Below, piece by piece: positions 13,049 through 24,273 of a stretch of DNA of 64,000 nucleotides. The notes under the pieces were generated by a model. It was not told where the DNA came from and made no database searches. It saw only the letters and a program-made list of their open reading frames with translations. The position numbers and the translations under genes were made by a program. The DNA is taken from the NCBI GenBank assembly GCA_002104935.1, contig MCGT01000020.1, positions 186,001-250,000 of the forward strand. Direction: 5' to 3'. This DNA comes from Hesseltinella vesiculosa (Eukaryota; Mucoromycota; Mucoromycetes; Mucorales; Cunninghamellaceae). Position 1 is the stretch's first letter. Every line of letters starts with the position of its first letter.

Positions 13049-13093
13049 GTGTCACCATTGACATTGGTGACACGACAATCCCTTGTGTCACCA
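13049..13093. repeat. Three copies of GTGTCACCA, two as a hairpin
   Basis: GTGTCACCA occurs at 13049-13057. Its exact reverse complement is at 13065-13073 after a 7-nt loop, and a third direct copy is at 13085-13093. The cluster lies about 220 bp upstream of the SPA2 start and about 170 bp past the deoxyhypusine hydroxylase stop. It is therefore placed to be an operator or an RNA hairpin in the SPA2 5' region. Confidence 0.5.
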
Positions 13094-13258
13094 ATGGCTA
13101 TTTCAACCTTCACCTGCATGGCAATGGAAGCGCTGTATTTTCTATATGGAACCATTTATTAGAGGAAACGGGGGATGAACAGAAGAAAGGTATGTACATG
13201 TCAAGGATGACGACGGATAAAAAAAGAGCAATGTAAGAATAAGAGGGACAACTCGGGC

Positions 13259-14450
13259 TTATTGATTCAGCTTGAGGGCATGCATGTTTTGCTGAGGTTG
13301 AGTTTCTAAACCATTAGCATATTGGAAGTCACCACTGTCAAGCCAAACAAGGATTAGTTGGGAATTAACAAATTGTATAAAATAAGCTCATTTTATCTTA
13401 CCTTGTTTCATATTCGTACATGTCCAAAGCCACCACGCAGCTGTCGCGTACCACAGCTTCATGATCCTGTTTGTACTTGCTCAACACCTCGAAAACCTCG
13501 GGTGTAGCAATGGACCCAAGAGCTTCAGCCGCTTCATGACGAACCATGCCTGCTTCCTTTTCATCGTTCAAGGTTTCTGTCAGAGCCGGCACCGAGGCAG
13601 GATGTTGCAATTGTCCAAACACGTAGGCAACTGCGTTGAAAAAGAACAGATCAGCATCGCTTTCTTCCTCTTTTTTTTTTTTTTCCTTACTTTCATGACG
13701 GAACAAGGCACTGGAAGCTTTCAAGCCTTTCGCCAAGGCTTCGACAGCCTCGGTGTTACCGATTTCACGAAGAGCAAACATGGCACGGTAGCGCTCAAAC
13801 ATCGACAGGTTGGTGTCAATCAATTGGTTGCCTAATTCTTCGACATTGCGAGTCTTGACCGAGGGAGGTGCAGGGTCGACGGATGAATACATACTCTTGT
13901 TTTCCTCCCGTTCCTTTTGATTGGCAGGGTCGTTGTCGTAGCGGATCTTGGCAAGGGCCAGTTCACATGTTTCAGCAACCGCCTCACAGGGGTCATGCAG
14001 GTACTTTTCCAAGTAAGGCAGAGCATCTTCCGAGCTGATCGCACCAAGCGCTTCGGCAGCCTTGAAGAAAGAGGTTAGCCAATAGTCCATCCAACGTTTG
14101 AATTTCTAGTGGACTTACTTCATGACGAACCATTTCGTGCTCATTGACATCTTCCAGCACCTTGATCAAGATCGGATTGGCATGGCGGTTGCCGATTTGG
14201 CCCAGACAGTAAGTCAATTCATGCTTCAACAAGGCCGAGTCATCGGTGAGAGCTGTCGATTGAAATGATAACAGTTAGGATCTTTTGGTAAAGTGGAGGA
14301 AAGTCGTACCTTTGCCAATGATGTCAATCGATTTTTCATCACCAATGTTTTTCAAGGTGAACAATGCACGGAAGCGTTCAGCCAGGGGGTATTGGCCAGT
14401 GGTGTTGCATAGCACTGTTTCGAGATGTTCATAGTCTACGTTAACGGCCA
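13259..14450 (-). CDS. LIA1: Deoxyhypusine hydroxylase (HEAT-repeat di-iron enzyme)
   Basis: This enzyme hydroxylates deoxyhypusine to hypusine on translation factor eIF5A in the cytosol. The protein starts MAVNVDYEHLETVLCNTTGQ. It consists of two sets of HEAT-like repeats, each ending in the His-Glu pairs that hold the two irons: LLKHE and MVRHE in the first half, LFRHE and MVRHE in the second. Several short introns interrupt it, one of them just after the codons for LFRHE. The last exon adds a short tail ending ALKLNQ. Length and repeat layout are those expected for DOHH/Lia1. The gene is divergent from the Cys-tailed gene at 15108, with about 660 bp between the starts. Confidence 0.95.
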
Positions 14451-15107
14451 TTGTAATTAGGGAAAGGGGAAGGAAAAAAAAAAAAAAAAAAAAAAAAAGA
14501 GCAAAAAGTTTTTGGACGAAATGGGTGAAGCGGGCGTTTATGAGTTTCAAAAAGCCACCGTTTCCCATTGGCTGTGCTCTTGGAGAGGTGGCTGGCGTGG
14601 ATGCAGGCAAGTTCGAACCATACCACCTATTGACCAGAGGATATACAGGCTGGCTAAACATTAGCCCATCGAGGATGGAGGTCACCGTGCCCTGGGCTTG
14701 GTCCCCGTATCCTGGGCACCTTTTCAAGTGATAGACAAGCCAGGTTAAATTTACCATCTGCCAAGGATTGTTTTTTCCACAGAAGACCCGAGGCAGACTC
14801 AAAGAAGGACCGTCGAAATCAAAAAGAAGACGACTTGTACAAGAAAGACGAGTGGCAAAAAGGGTTTTTTTTTCTGATCGTTGCATGAACAAGGTGAAGG
14901 TCGGTAGGCCATGGTATCGCCAAACCTGATTGGCTCATCTCATCCTCCCCGTTTTCGACCAAACCTTTTTTTCTTTTCGCTCCCTTTTCTTTGTCGCTTT
15001 TCTTTCTTTTCCCACTTTTTTTTTGTCCTCACTCCCAGGGAATAAAGAGGCCCTTTTAAAAACCTCACCACGTTAACTTATTCGTTTGCACTGCAACTCA
15101 CGTTGTC

Positions 15108-16321
15108 ATGAAAACCAAGGGGCCCGCTTTTGAAATCCGTTTTTGCGATGACAATGTAAATTATCAAGATATAGCAGCGGCCATGTCAGCTCATTTTATT
15201 TTTGTTTAGAAAGTCCAAGTCTTTGACCTCTCCAACCGGGGTCCGGGGACCGTCGACCAACGCCTTCCTAATGGTAAAGAGCGAGTGCTAAGAGAGGGCA
15301 GTGAAAAAAAAGGGCGGTGGACTCACGGCGGTGCTCTTAGAATACCGTGAAGACGATGTCCGTCAAGGCCGGTTACGCTACTCCAAGCTGGGTAACCAGT
15401 GGGCACAGGAAGACCGGCGACCTCCATACCGAGACGGTGGCATCACCTATGATGAACAGCGAGAAAATGAACGAGACGTGATTCCAGTGCTGGCCCGGCA
15501 ACGACAAATGGAAGATGCCAAGGAACAGCAGCATATCCTGGAAGGCGAGGAGGCGGTGCGCAAGGCCATGGAGCGCAAAGAAAGGATCGCCATGGCCAAA
15601 CGTAATCGAGACCGTCGGTTGGCTGAGGAACAACAAGCCGGCTCTTCCTTGTCCACAGCCTCTACTGCCCATACCGATACCCTATCCCCAGACCAAGGTA
15701 CATCTCGCTTGTTTATTTATATCCTCCTGCTCACCATGCACATCGATTACTCTCATTAGATCCCAGCCCTACGATCCCCGAGGCTGCCATCGTCAAACAT
15801 CACTCTCAGGTACAAAACATGAGAAGAAATCCGTGTGTTCGGGTGTGCCTTGAAGCTTCCATCTCATCTTCTTCTTCTTACTTTCATAGATATCCACGAC
15901 CTCGGCTCATGTAAGTGATGCACCAGGCCCAAAAACATTCTCAATTCAATCTTACTTACCACATGCTTCCTACCTGTTTTAGAAACCGTCCATTGCGCAT
16001 GAATTGAGTGCCCCAGCGACTCCGCTGCCAAACCGTCGTGCAGATGATGTGGCTCAAGGCCATTCCTTATCATCCGACAGAATGCAACCACGGCCGCCAT
16101 ACCCTGACAGCCAATCAGCTTCACCGGCTTTTGCCTCATACAAACCACCCATGCCAGCTCCATACCACGCATCCCAACAGCCTTCGCATACCATGTCTTA
16201 TTATCAACCCCCTCCAACCATGACCCCTCAACTGAAACACGACGAGCCACTCGATTCTTTCTTCCATCAAGATGCGGATGAGAAGAAGAAACCTGCTTCG
16301 TCTGGCTTTTGTTGCTGCTAA
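15108..16321 (+). CDS. Unknown protein with coiled coil, Pro-rich region and FCCC tail
   Basis: Six exons join in frame: 15108-15155, 15210-15273, 15341-15697, 15760-15809, 15890-15910 and 15983-16321, giving 292 residues. The fifth exon is only 21 nt. The N-terminal part (KVQVFDLSNRGPGTVDQRL) precedes a highly charged helix-forming stretch (residues about 85-135, e.g. EGEEAVRKAMERKERIAMAK). A Ser/Pro/Tyr/Gln-rich disordered region follows, and the chain ends with SSGFCCC. A terminal tri-cysteine suggests membrane attachment by S-acylation. It is not a canonical CaaX box. No family was recognised. Confidence 0.8.
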
Positions 16322-16691
16322 TTGCATGGTTGGCCCCCGAAAAAGAAAACGCTCCCTCGAGGCCAACCTTTTCGATTGTGTCACGACATTCTTTGTCCAA
16401 TCACTCCATTAAAGTAAAATAAAAATGTCCAACCATCGCCATTGTTTTGGACGTCTCCCTTGCTTCCTCCACAGGTGACTATCGCTCAACGAGGCAAGTC
16501 CACCCTTTTTTTGTTTTCTGATTGTATCTTGCACCGCATAAAAAAGGGTGCATAGGATAGTGAAGTGTCTATTAGATTCAATGATCAAATAGCAAGAATG
16601 GCTGGGGTGGATAAAAAAGGGTGAGTGGGTGCGAGCGTAGTAGAAAAAAAAAACATCGTCGGTTTATTCCTTTTTGTCAATTTAATCGCAC

Positions 16692-17339
16692 TTAAGCCTT
16701 CTTGGCAGCAGTCTTCTTGGCTTCCTTGGACTTGGCAATGGCAGCTTGACGAGCAGCAGCACGGGCATCGGGCTTTTGGTTGCGCTTAGCACGGATGGCT
16801 TCCCAGGTGGTGCCAGCAACAGCACGTTCGTGCTTGACGGTCTTGCGAGATCGCTTCTTGGCCACTTCTTCGGTGATACCCTTCTTGTTGAGGCGGCGGT
16901 AGATGGTGGTCCATCGCACCTTACGAGGGTTCAAACGTTGAAGGAAGTAAGATTCAGCCTTACCGTTGATGAAACGGAAAGTCTATAGCAGAAGAAAAAC
17001 AGGGGGTGAGCAAGCCGATCGAGAATGGCTGGCAAGGAAAAAAAAAATAGGGACCGGCATGACGTCTACTTACACTATTGACAAAACAAGTGGCGAAAAC
17101 AAGAAGGAAACAGAAGAATGGTTAGTGTCGATGGTGACCATGGCAACAATGCTGAGGAACAATGTTAAAAAAAAAAACTTACCGGCTGTCAATGCGAACA
17201 TAGGTCTTACCCTTGGCAGGGTAGATCTTGTAACCGGAGAAGGAACAGATCTCGAGCCTAAAGAACAGAGGATAATAAGTAAGGGGTTGGATGGATGGTG
17301 TTGGATGGATGGATCGCTTCTTACTTCATCTTTAATGAG
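16692..17339 (-). CDS. RPL24: 60S ribosomal protein eL24 (with 1-nt exon)
   Basis: The protein is unmistakable eL24, with starts MKLEICSFSGYKIYPAKGKT and later NPRKVRWTTIYRRLNKKGIT, and a basic Ala/Lys tail. It belongs to the large ribosomal subunit. Exon 1 is only 5 nt (17339-17335, ATGAA) and exon 2 is 17257-17183. The last exon is 16982-16692. Joining exon 2 directly to the last exon shifts the frame. The single base at 17074 (T on the coding strand) restores it and gives RIDSRTFRF, which aligns without a gap to the family. That base is flanked by GTCAATAG before and GTAAGTAG after. With it, the CDS is 372 nt (123 residues). A sequence error is the alternative. Confidence 0.93.
17134..17147. 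promoter_or_regulatory. Candidate RFX X-box in RPL24 intron
   Basis: GTGACCATGGCAAC fits GTNRCC-NN-RGYAAC and lies inside the first of the two introns flanking the 1-nt exon of RPL24. It could be fortuitous. Confidence 0.2.
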
Positions 17340-20294
17340 AAGGTTTAGGAGGAGGAAGAAGAGGGGGAGGACGAAAAAAGCCAGCTGGAGTTTTTTTTTT
17401 TTTTTTTTTCTTGGTGCTACTTCAATGTCCGACAGCTCTAGTCATTTTTGACGCCTTTTCACTTTTCCTGGCCAAGCTCTCACCTTTGCTTTCTCCACTG
17501 TGTTCGGTTGATTCATTTTATTTTTGACTGGGAAATGGACGATGTCTACTGTGAACAAAAAAATAATGACAAGGCATCTACAAAATGGAAAATGAGCAGG
17601 TTTGTTGAGACGCCAGGCGCAGTTTGCGAAAAAAAAACCTCAGAGAGGTCCATTCATAATGCAAGTTCCACTTTCTCTATTATAAAAAAAACGTCCATGC
17701 TAGTCTGTCATAGGTTGCCTTGACAACAAAAAAGATAAAGATAAAAGCCAAACAGACATTGTGGCCATGCACTGTGCGATAAGCCCTGCAGTCTTTGAGA
17801 GCGTAGATAGCCTTCCACTTGAGCTCTCACCCTTGAGAATGATGACAACGTGAAAGATGATCATCGGCAAGACCGGCAAATACCGCTGGCTTTCTGTGCC
17901 TAAAATGAATGAACGCAGCCATCTCAAATAGATAAAAAAAAAAAAAAAAAGAGTGTAGTGCTGAATAGTCGCATGGGCTTTCACAGCAAGTCCTCGGCAT
18001 TTCAGGTGAGTCAAGCAGCTAGGATGGTGTCTGCGGCCCTGGCAGATTGTCTTTGATGATGACGTGAGTTGGTCCCCTTCAAGCCGTTTCCAACAAAAAA
18101 AAAAAAAAAAAAAAAAACCGGAATAGGGATGCAGGGCCAATCCTAACGGCGGTAAGTGGACTCAGCGTTTACTTTGATCTGTTGATCCCAAGACCCATTG
18201 GACGACGCTGCTGCCCAAGTAACACCCGTGAAAAAGCAATCCAATGCTCTTGCTGATGACACTCTGCCATCTATACTGAAATGACCAGTCAGGGGCAGTC
18301 ATGGAAAGCGGCCAAGCTTGACACTTCAAAGTGACTCTTGGCCAGGAGGCGAAAGACGACCCAACCCGTCCTCTTTCTCTGTCATTGGCGTCGAGATTCG
18401 AAGGCGCCGTGCGGAGATTAAATAGTGCAGGGAGAAACCGAAGCGTTGGCACAAAGCTGAGTAAAGGTGGCTAGGTGACCCCAATGGATCCGATGTTTCA
18501 GTATCGATGTCTTTCACAAGATTTATGGAGACATGCAGATTTTTTTCATTGAGGGCCCTACCTCTACAGGTCTTTAAAGCACTTTTTTCTATTTTCAATG
18601 AGGTAGGTCCCTTTTTTCGCTTTTTTCTCCGCTCTTGCCCTTTTTTTTGCTTCTCTCACTAATTTTCTGCATCGAGTACGGCCAATCGCAAATCATGAAA
18701 TGCTGACACACTCCATGACGCTACCAGCAGTGGCCGTAGGGACTTTCTCGAGGCTCTAAACATGAAGCGACAGTGGCAGACAAGGAACTTCTTCCTCGTT
18801 TCACTTGATTCGGAAGCACTTGAGCTGCGGTAGTGAAACAATGTTGCTGAAGAGCGTACAGCGCCAAGGCATAAAAACAAAACAATAAAAGAGAGAAGGT
18901 CGTTCGTTTTTTGAATCAGAGAGACGACCAGCTATGCACGGTGCGCCAATGGTGCGGTATCTGTTGGTTGGAAAGGGCAGCAGTCGTCCGTGCGCCTCTC
19001 GGTCGAAAACATCCAGTTCCGTCACCATCCCTATGACGCTTGTAAAGCCATGTGGCAAACGGCAGAGGCATTGATGCTTGCCAGGCAAGCATGTTGTCAT
19101 GTGCCCTTTCCCTGGAATCTGGTCAGAAAAAGAATGGAAAGCAACGGGTAATTTTGACCGAGGCTGGACTGGATTTTTGTTGCTTTCCAAAATAGGTCGC
19201 TTCGTGGGAACCGTCGATTGCTGGAGGGCTGCCAAGGAAGGCTGAGAGGAAAGTTCCCGTCTGGAAAACCTGGAAAAAAAAAAAAAAAAAGCTAGACAGT
19301 GTGAAACAAATGTAAGGAAACGGTGTCTTTTTTTTTTTGAGCCATCGAAAAGCAGGGACAATGAATAGCATCTTTGAAGGAAGGCTCAGTGCAAAGGAAT
19401 AAAATTGAAAAAGGGAACGAGGCAAAGAAAATGAGAAGAGTTACACGAAGAGGGAGGTAGATGATCCACACGGAAAGTGAAGTCAGGGCCCAAAAAAATT
19501 TCTCCACGGAACAAAAATCCATCAGTGAACTGAGCAAACAAATAAGTGATCATTCCAAGCCGTCTCTGCCACGTGGAAATGCTGATTTTGTGTTGAGTGC
19601 AATGTTTTCGAAAATAAAGAAAGCCTCCCTGCGAAAAAAAAAAAACCATTTGTCATCTTGAATGCCAGCGAAAAAATTCAACAAGGCCATCATTTGCTCG
19701 TTTTTTTTTTTTTTTTTTTGTGGATGCTGGGACGAGTGCAGGGGAAACAAAAAGATGGGATGAATAGACTGTCGATTGGAAAGTAAAGGAAGGAGAATGA
19801 AGATGACAAGCGACGGTCTTTTTAAAGGATGATAGGATGGAAGGGTGTGTACGAGTTCCGATTGGAAGAAGAGGTACAAGAAATTTGCCAGTGTGAGTCA
19901 AAAAATTGTGTTCCGGCCGTTTCCAAAAAGGGGATCCATGTCTTTTTACGGCTGACCCTTGTTAGGTACTCACTTGTTCTGCAATAATTTAGCCGTCCCA
20001 ATGGTCTTAGCTTCCGATTTTCTTTCGTTTATATATATGAAAAGGGATCCCCTTTTTCTGATCGCTTCTTCTTTTCTTCCACCACAGCTTTGCCTCTCAT
20101 CGACAGCCTCTTACCTGATCTATCTTTTGCCTGCACTATCGTTTTTTATTGATTCCCCCCTCACCCACGGAGCTTGAAATTTTCTAATTTTTTTTTTTTG
20201 AGCTTCTTTGAATTATTTTTTTCTGACGGCAACCCTTCTCATTCAACTATTCTACAACACTTTTTTATATTATTGACATCACCATCACTTTCCA
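17340..20294. other. Long divergent intergenic region
   Basis: About 2.95 kb between the divergent RPL24 and DUF8032 genes. I found no coding region with a recognisable domain or a plausible exon chain. It holds many poly-A/T runs, including 22-nt tracts near 18096. The last few hundred bases before 20295 are pyrimidine-rich, as expected of a 5' leader. Confidence 0.55.
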
Positions 20295-21785
20295 ATGGAT
20301 TGTCAATCTGCATTCAATCTGTCTGAACTGACTTTGCCTTTGACATCATGTCATTTCGAATCGGTGCTGAAGCAGCCAAACACGGCAGTGTCTCTGCAAG
20401 ACTTGATGCATGCTCCCACCAAAGTCGAACCTCTTCTGGATGCTCTGTCGCTCGATCAAATTCATATGCTGGAACAGACCTTGCGCAAGGTCAAGAAGAG
20501 AAAGACCCGGCAAGAAGAAGCCACCCAACCCAACGTGCCCAAGAAGAAAAAGACCCACGGACCGCCTTCTCGCCAAGTGGCTGGGCCTCCAGCCGTGGAG
20601 ATGCGCGACGGGGTGGAATGGGTCACCTTTATGTACTCTCACAACCGAGTTGTCCAGCAATATGCCATCCGGACCGATATTGACAACATTTGCGTTGACA
20701 ACATCGATGCTGCTTTTCGCCAAGAAAACTGTGTAAGAGCCGAGACAAAAAGGGACAAGCATGAGCCCTGACTTTTTTTTTTTTTGATAAAGGTATACCC
20801 TCGAGCCAACGTGCCTCGTCAACATTATCAAGGCAACCGCTGGGATTATGAAACGCAATGCAATGTCCTTGGATGGAAGCTGTCCTGGATGAATCGGGAT
20901 CTTGCCGGAAAACGAGGCTTGCTGCAGCGTGCTGTGGACTCGTATCGCAATCGCAACCCGACCATGCGTTCTCGCCGAGTGACTCGCCAGGCCAAATTGA
21001 TGGACGGCACACGAAAGCCTCGCACCCAGCGACCAGAGGCCGCCTCCACCCTCACCATGACCGATGACAGCCACAACCATTTCCAACTCAACATGGCCAT
21101 GGACCAGGTCGATATCAAGGAAATGAACGAGTCTTTCCGCTTAACCAATGCGCTGTATCCTCAGTCCGTCACCCCAACCATCACCGACGATCGCTCTCAA
21201 GAAGAGCATCTGTGTAACATCCTCGGCTGGAAATTGGTAGGTGACAAGGGAAAAAAAAAAAAAGGGTTCTTTTTTCTTACGCTCTTTTCATCCTAGGCCT
21301 GGCTCAATCCCAAGCTGGTCAACAACCCGGTCCTCCTCCAAAAAGCCTTGGACCTTTACCAAGGCCGTAGCGATCACCTGTCGCCCGTGCTCTCCTGCTC
21401 CTCGGGCACCACCGAATCCTTGGACTTCGAAGATTGCTTCTCCTTGAATGATGATGAACTGTTCCACAGCCCAACTCAATCGGCGTCTCCCGTTTCAGAA
21501 TGCAAGAGCATCTCCATCCCCTATGACGATTTCTGTGATAAATCCAGCACAACCACCAACCTGTCCTCCCCCTCCCTGCCTACGCCTCACACATCGCCCG
21601 CCTTGGTCATTCCCTCAAATCGGGACACCTTTGATATTTTTGAGTCACTCTTTTGTGATAACATGATGCCCTTGGTCGACCCTCAGCCTGAATTGCCTTC
21701 CTCCACCGTAGATTACGAAGGCTTTGACCAAGACTTACTGTTCAAAATGGAGCAGAACGCTGACGACCTTTTCAATTTCTTATAA
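20295..21785 (+). CDS. DUF8032-type putative transcriptional regulator
   Basis: Three exons, 20295-20732, 20793-21236 and 21297-21785, encode 456 residues. A basic nuclear-localisation-like stretch (KVKKRKTRQEE, KKKKTHG) precedes the conserved core GVEWVTFMYSHNRVVQQYAI. The core continues through YPRANVPRQHYQGNRWDYET and CNVLGWKLSWMNRDLAGKRG. This matches the fungal DUF8032 domain of nuclear, Gln-rich regulatory proteins. A partial repeat, LCNILGWKLAWLNPKLVNNP, follows near residue 285. The C-terminus is acidic and Ser/Pro-rich with FEDCFSLNDDELF and DQDLLFKMEQNADDLFNFL, which look like acidic/hydrophobic activation segments. DNA binding is inferred, not seen. Confidence 0.8.
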
Positions 21786-22335
21786 ATCAACATATCCCCC
21801 TCTCCTTGTAAATAGACTATTTTAAATGTGCATAGAACCATCCTACTCGTAAATATTAAAAAAACCCCTCCTAGAGCCAAAGTGCGGAGCACGCTTGGAA
21901 ATGAAGCAAAAAAAAAAAAAAAAAAAAGCTGCGTTCTTGTTCTTTTTCACCTTTTTTGTTATTTTTATTTTTATTTTCTTTACTTTTTTGATTCATTGGC
22001 AAGGATTGCTTCTCCGTTTTGTCCAAACTACCCGTCCCGTCCCATCCCCTCACGTTAACTGCCCTCGTCTTCCTTCCTTTTTTTTTTGTTTCGTTTTTGT
22101 TTTGTTGATTGTTTCCTCCATCTCTCATTGAACCTAGCTCGTTTTTTTTTTATTTATTTCCTGCCTCATCGTCTTCTCCTTGGTCCTATTATTTCGACTC
22201 TTGTTGAAAAAAAGGTATCTTTTGCTCGGCACTACGGTTTTCCTGAACGCTGACTCATGACGCATCGGTTTAAAACGTAGAAAACGAATCTTTTGTCTTT
22301 TTTTTTTTCCCTGTCAACTGCCAGACGAAACATTC

Positions 22336-24273
22336 ATGACAATCACCCATCGTGCCAAGACAGGAGGTAGTGCATTGACTGCCCCATCCAGTGATGCTCC
22401 ATCCCAGGTGGATGACAAGGAGCCTCCCAAATACCATTGCGATGCTTGCAGCAACGATGTGACCAACACCGTGCGTATCCGCTGTGCCGACAAGTCCTGC
22501 CCTGACTTTGACCTGTGCGTCACCTGCTTCTGTGGCGGCAGCGAACCCGTCAAGCACAAGACCTGGCATGACTACAGGGTCGTCAAACCCCACAGCTTCC
22601 CGATTTTCAGCGAGGAATGGGATGCCGACGAAGAACTCTTGCTGATCCAAGGGGCAGAAAAGAACGGAATTGGTAATTGGCAGGCCATTGCTGCCTACGT
22701 CGGCACCCGCAACAGAGACGAATGCGAGCAACACTATCTTCAAGTCTACGTTCACAGCAAGCGCTGGCCTCTCCCCAGCATGGACTGTGTGTTTGATATG
22801 TCGGAAGACGAGAGCCGGGAGCGCAAACGCCGCCGCCTTGAGGCTGCCCGCTCGCCGCGCAAACCCGTGCCCATCAACACCAAGCCCATCACCAGCCAAC
22901 CGACCTTCCACGAAATCCAGGGCTACATGCCCAAGCGCTGTGAATTCGAAACCGAAGTCGAGAACGAAGCGGAGCACAGCGTCAAGGACATGGTCTTCAC
23001 CGACGACGATACCCCCGAGGACGTGGAGCTCAAGGTGATGGTGCTCGACATTTACAACGCCCGCCTCGACAAACGCATGGAGCGCAAACAACTCATCTTT
23101 GACCGCGGCTGGCTCGAATTCAAGAAACTGCAGTCGGTGGACCGACGCCGCCTCAAGGAGGAACGCGACATTCACAACAAGACCCGCCTGTTCTGTCGCC
23201 TCCAGACATGCGACGACCATGACACCTTTGTCCACGGCCTGATCCGTGAACAGCAGCTTCGCGAGCGCATGGCCACTCTTGCCGAATGGCGCCGTGCTGG
23301 TCTCGTTTCGCTAAAGCAAGGGGACGGCTACGAACGCGACAAGCAGCAGCGCCTCAACCACCTCAAGACCGTCGCCGCCCTGAGCAGCGACCGCATCAAT
23401 GGCTCAGCACATCAACGTGGCAGCCTACGCGCCCAAATGCAAGCCCTCGCCCCTTGTCTTGGCGCCGTCTATTACCGCGATAAGCTTGCCGAACTCGCCC
23501 ACCATAAATACATGGACCACGACACCCTCGATCTCTCCGATAGCGAAGGCGTCCACCTGCTGACCAAGGAAGAAGAGGACATGTGCTCACAGCTGTTTAT
23601 CAAGCCACGGCCGTATCTCGTGCTCAAAGACCTGCTGCTCAAGACCTATGCCCGACAAGGCTTCCTCAAGTACAAACAGGCCCTGGCCATGCTCAGGATC
23701 GACACCGACAAGATCACCCGCCTGTACGACTTCTTTGTCGAGCAGGGCTGGATTAAGCACTGGCAAGATCCCACCTCTGAAATGCTGCTACAGTCCTCCT
23801 TGCTGACCAACGCTGCCCCCGACGTGTCTGTGGCTGACGCTGCCGCCGACGCTGCCGCCGCCTGGGATGCGTCCTTGTTACCCGAAGGCATGGACATGGC
23901 CACCGCCGCCGCCATGGCTCAGCTGACAGACGACACTTCGCTCCCAAATTTGCTTGGCCCCGCCGATGACTCTGTCTCCACGGCTGACGCCACCGCTCTC
24001 CTCGCCATGGACCAGCCACCTCCCCCCACCGACAATGACCATGATGATGCGCTGAATGCCGCCATGCTGGATCCAAGCATTCAAGCGGCCTTGCTGGAAG
24101 AAGACCTACTGGCGCCTCCGCCCATCACCACCCATGCCTCCGATCTGTCTTCTGACCATGGCCATTCCGAGGACAACAGCGCCGACTTGCTCGTTGACCT
24201 GGACCAAGCCGCTTCCTCGATACCACCTTCTGCCACATCACAAGATACGGATGAGCCCATGGATGAACCCTGA
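22336..24273 (+). CDS. ADA2: Ada2, SAGA/ADA histone acetyltransferase adaptor
   Basis: An intronless gene of 645 codons. Domains in order: a ZZ zinc finger (residues about 30-85, Cys pairs in YHCDACSNDV, CPDFDLCVTC and CGG); a SANT domain (about 93-145, with EEWDADEELLLIQGAEKNGI and NWQAIAAYVGTR); a central ADA region (HEIQGYMPKRCEFETEVENE); and a SWIRM-like domain (about 425-480, with FIKPRPYLVLKDLLLKTYAR). Ada2 stimulates Gcn5 acetylation of nucleosomal H3. The tail after residue 490 is Ala/Asp/Pro-rich and longer than in yeast. Confidence 0.95.
   Translation: MTITHRAKTGGSALTAPSSDAPSQVDDKEPPKYHCDACSNDVTNTVRIRCADKSCPDFDLCVTCFCGGSEPVKHKTWHDYRVVKPHSFPIFSEEWDADEELLLIQGAEKNGIGNWQAIAAYVGTRNRDECEQHYLQVYVHSKRWPLPSMDCVFDMSEDESRERKRRRLEAARSPRKPVPINTKPITSQPTFHEIQGYMPKRCEFETEVENEAEHSVKDMVFTDDDTPEDVELKVMVLDIYNARLDKRMERKQLIFDRGWLEFKKLQSVDRRRLKEERDIHNKTRLFCRLQTCDDHDTFVHGLIREQQLRERMATLAEWRRAGLVSLKQGDGYERDKQQRLNHLKTVAALSSDRINGSAHQRGSLRAQMQALAPCLGAVYYRDKLAELAHHKYMDHDTLDLSDSEGVHLLTKEEEDMCSQLFIKPRPYLVLKDLLLKTYARQGFLKYKQALAMLRIDTDKITRLYDFFVEQGWIKHWQDPTSEMLLQSSLLTNAAPDVSVADAAADAAAAWDASLLPEGMDMATAAAMAQLTDDTSLPNLLGPADDSVSTADATALLAMDQPPPPTDNDHDDALNAAMLDPSIQAALLEEDLLAPPPITTHASDLSSDHGHSEDNSADLLVDLDQAASSIPPSATSQDTDEPMDEP

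Noticed and set aside
20346..21086. Long minus-strand ORF opposite the DUF8032 gene
   Set aside because: It is antisense to a conserved domain and its composition is that of a mirror frame.
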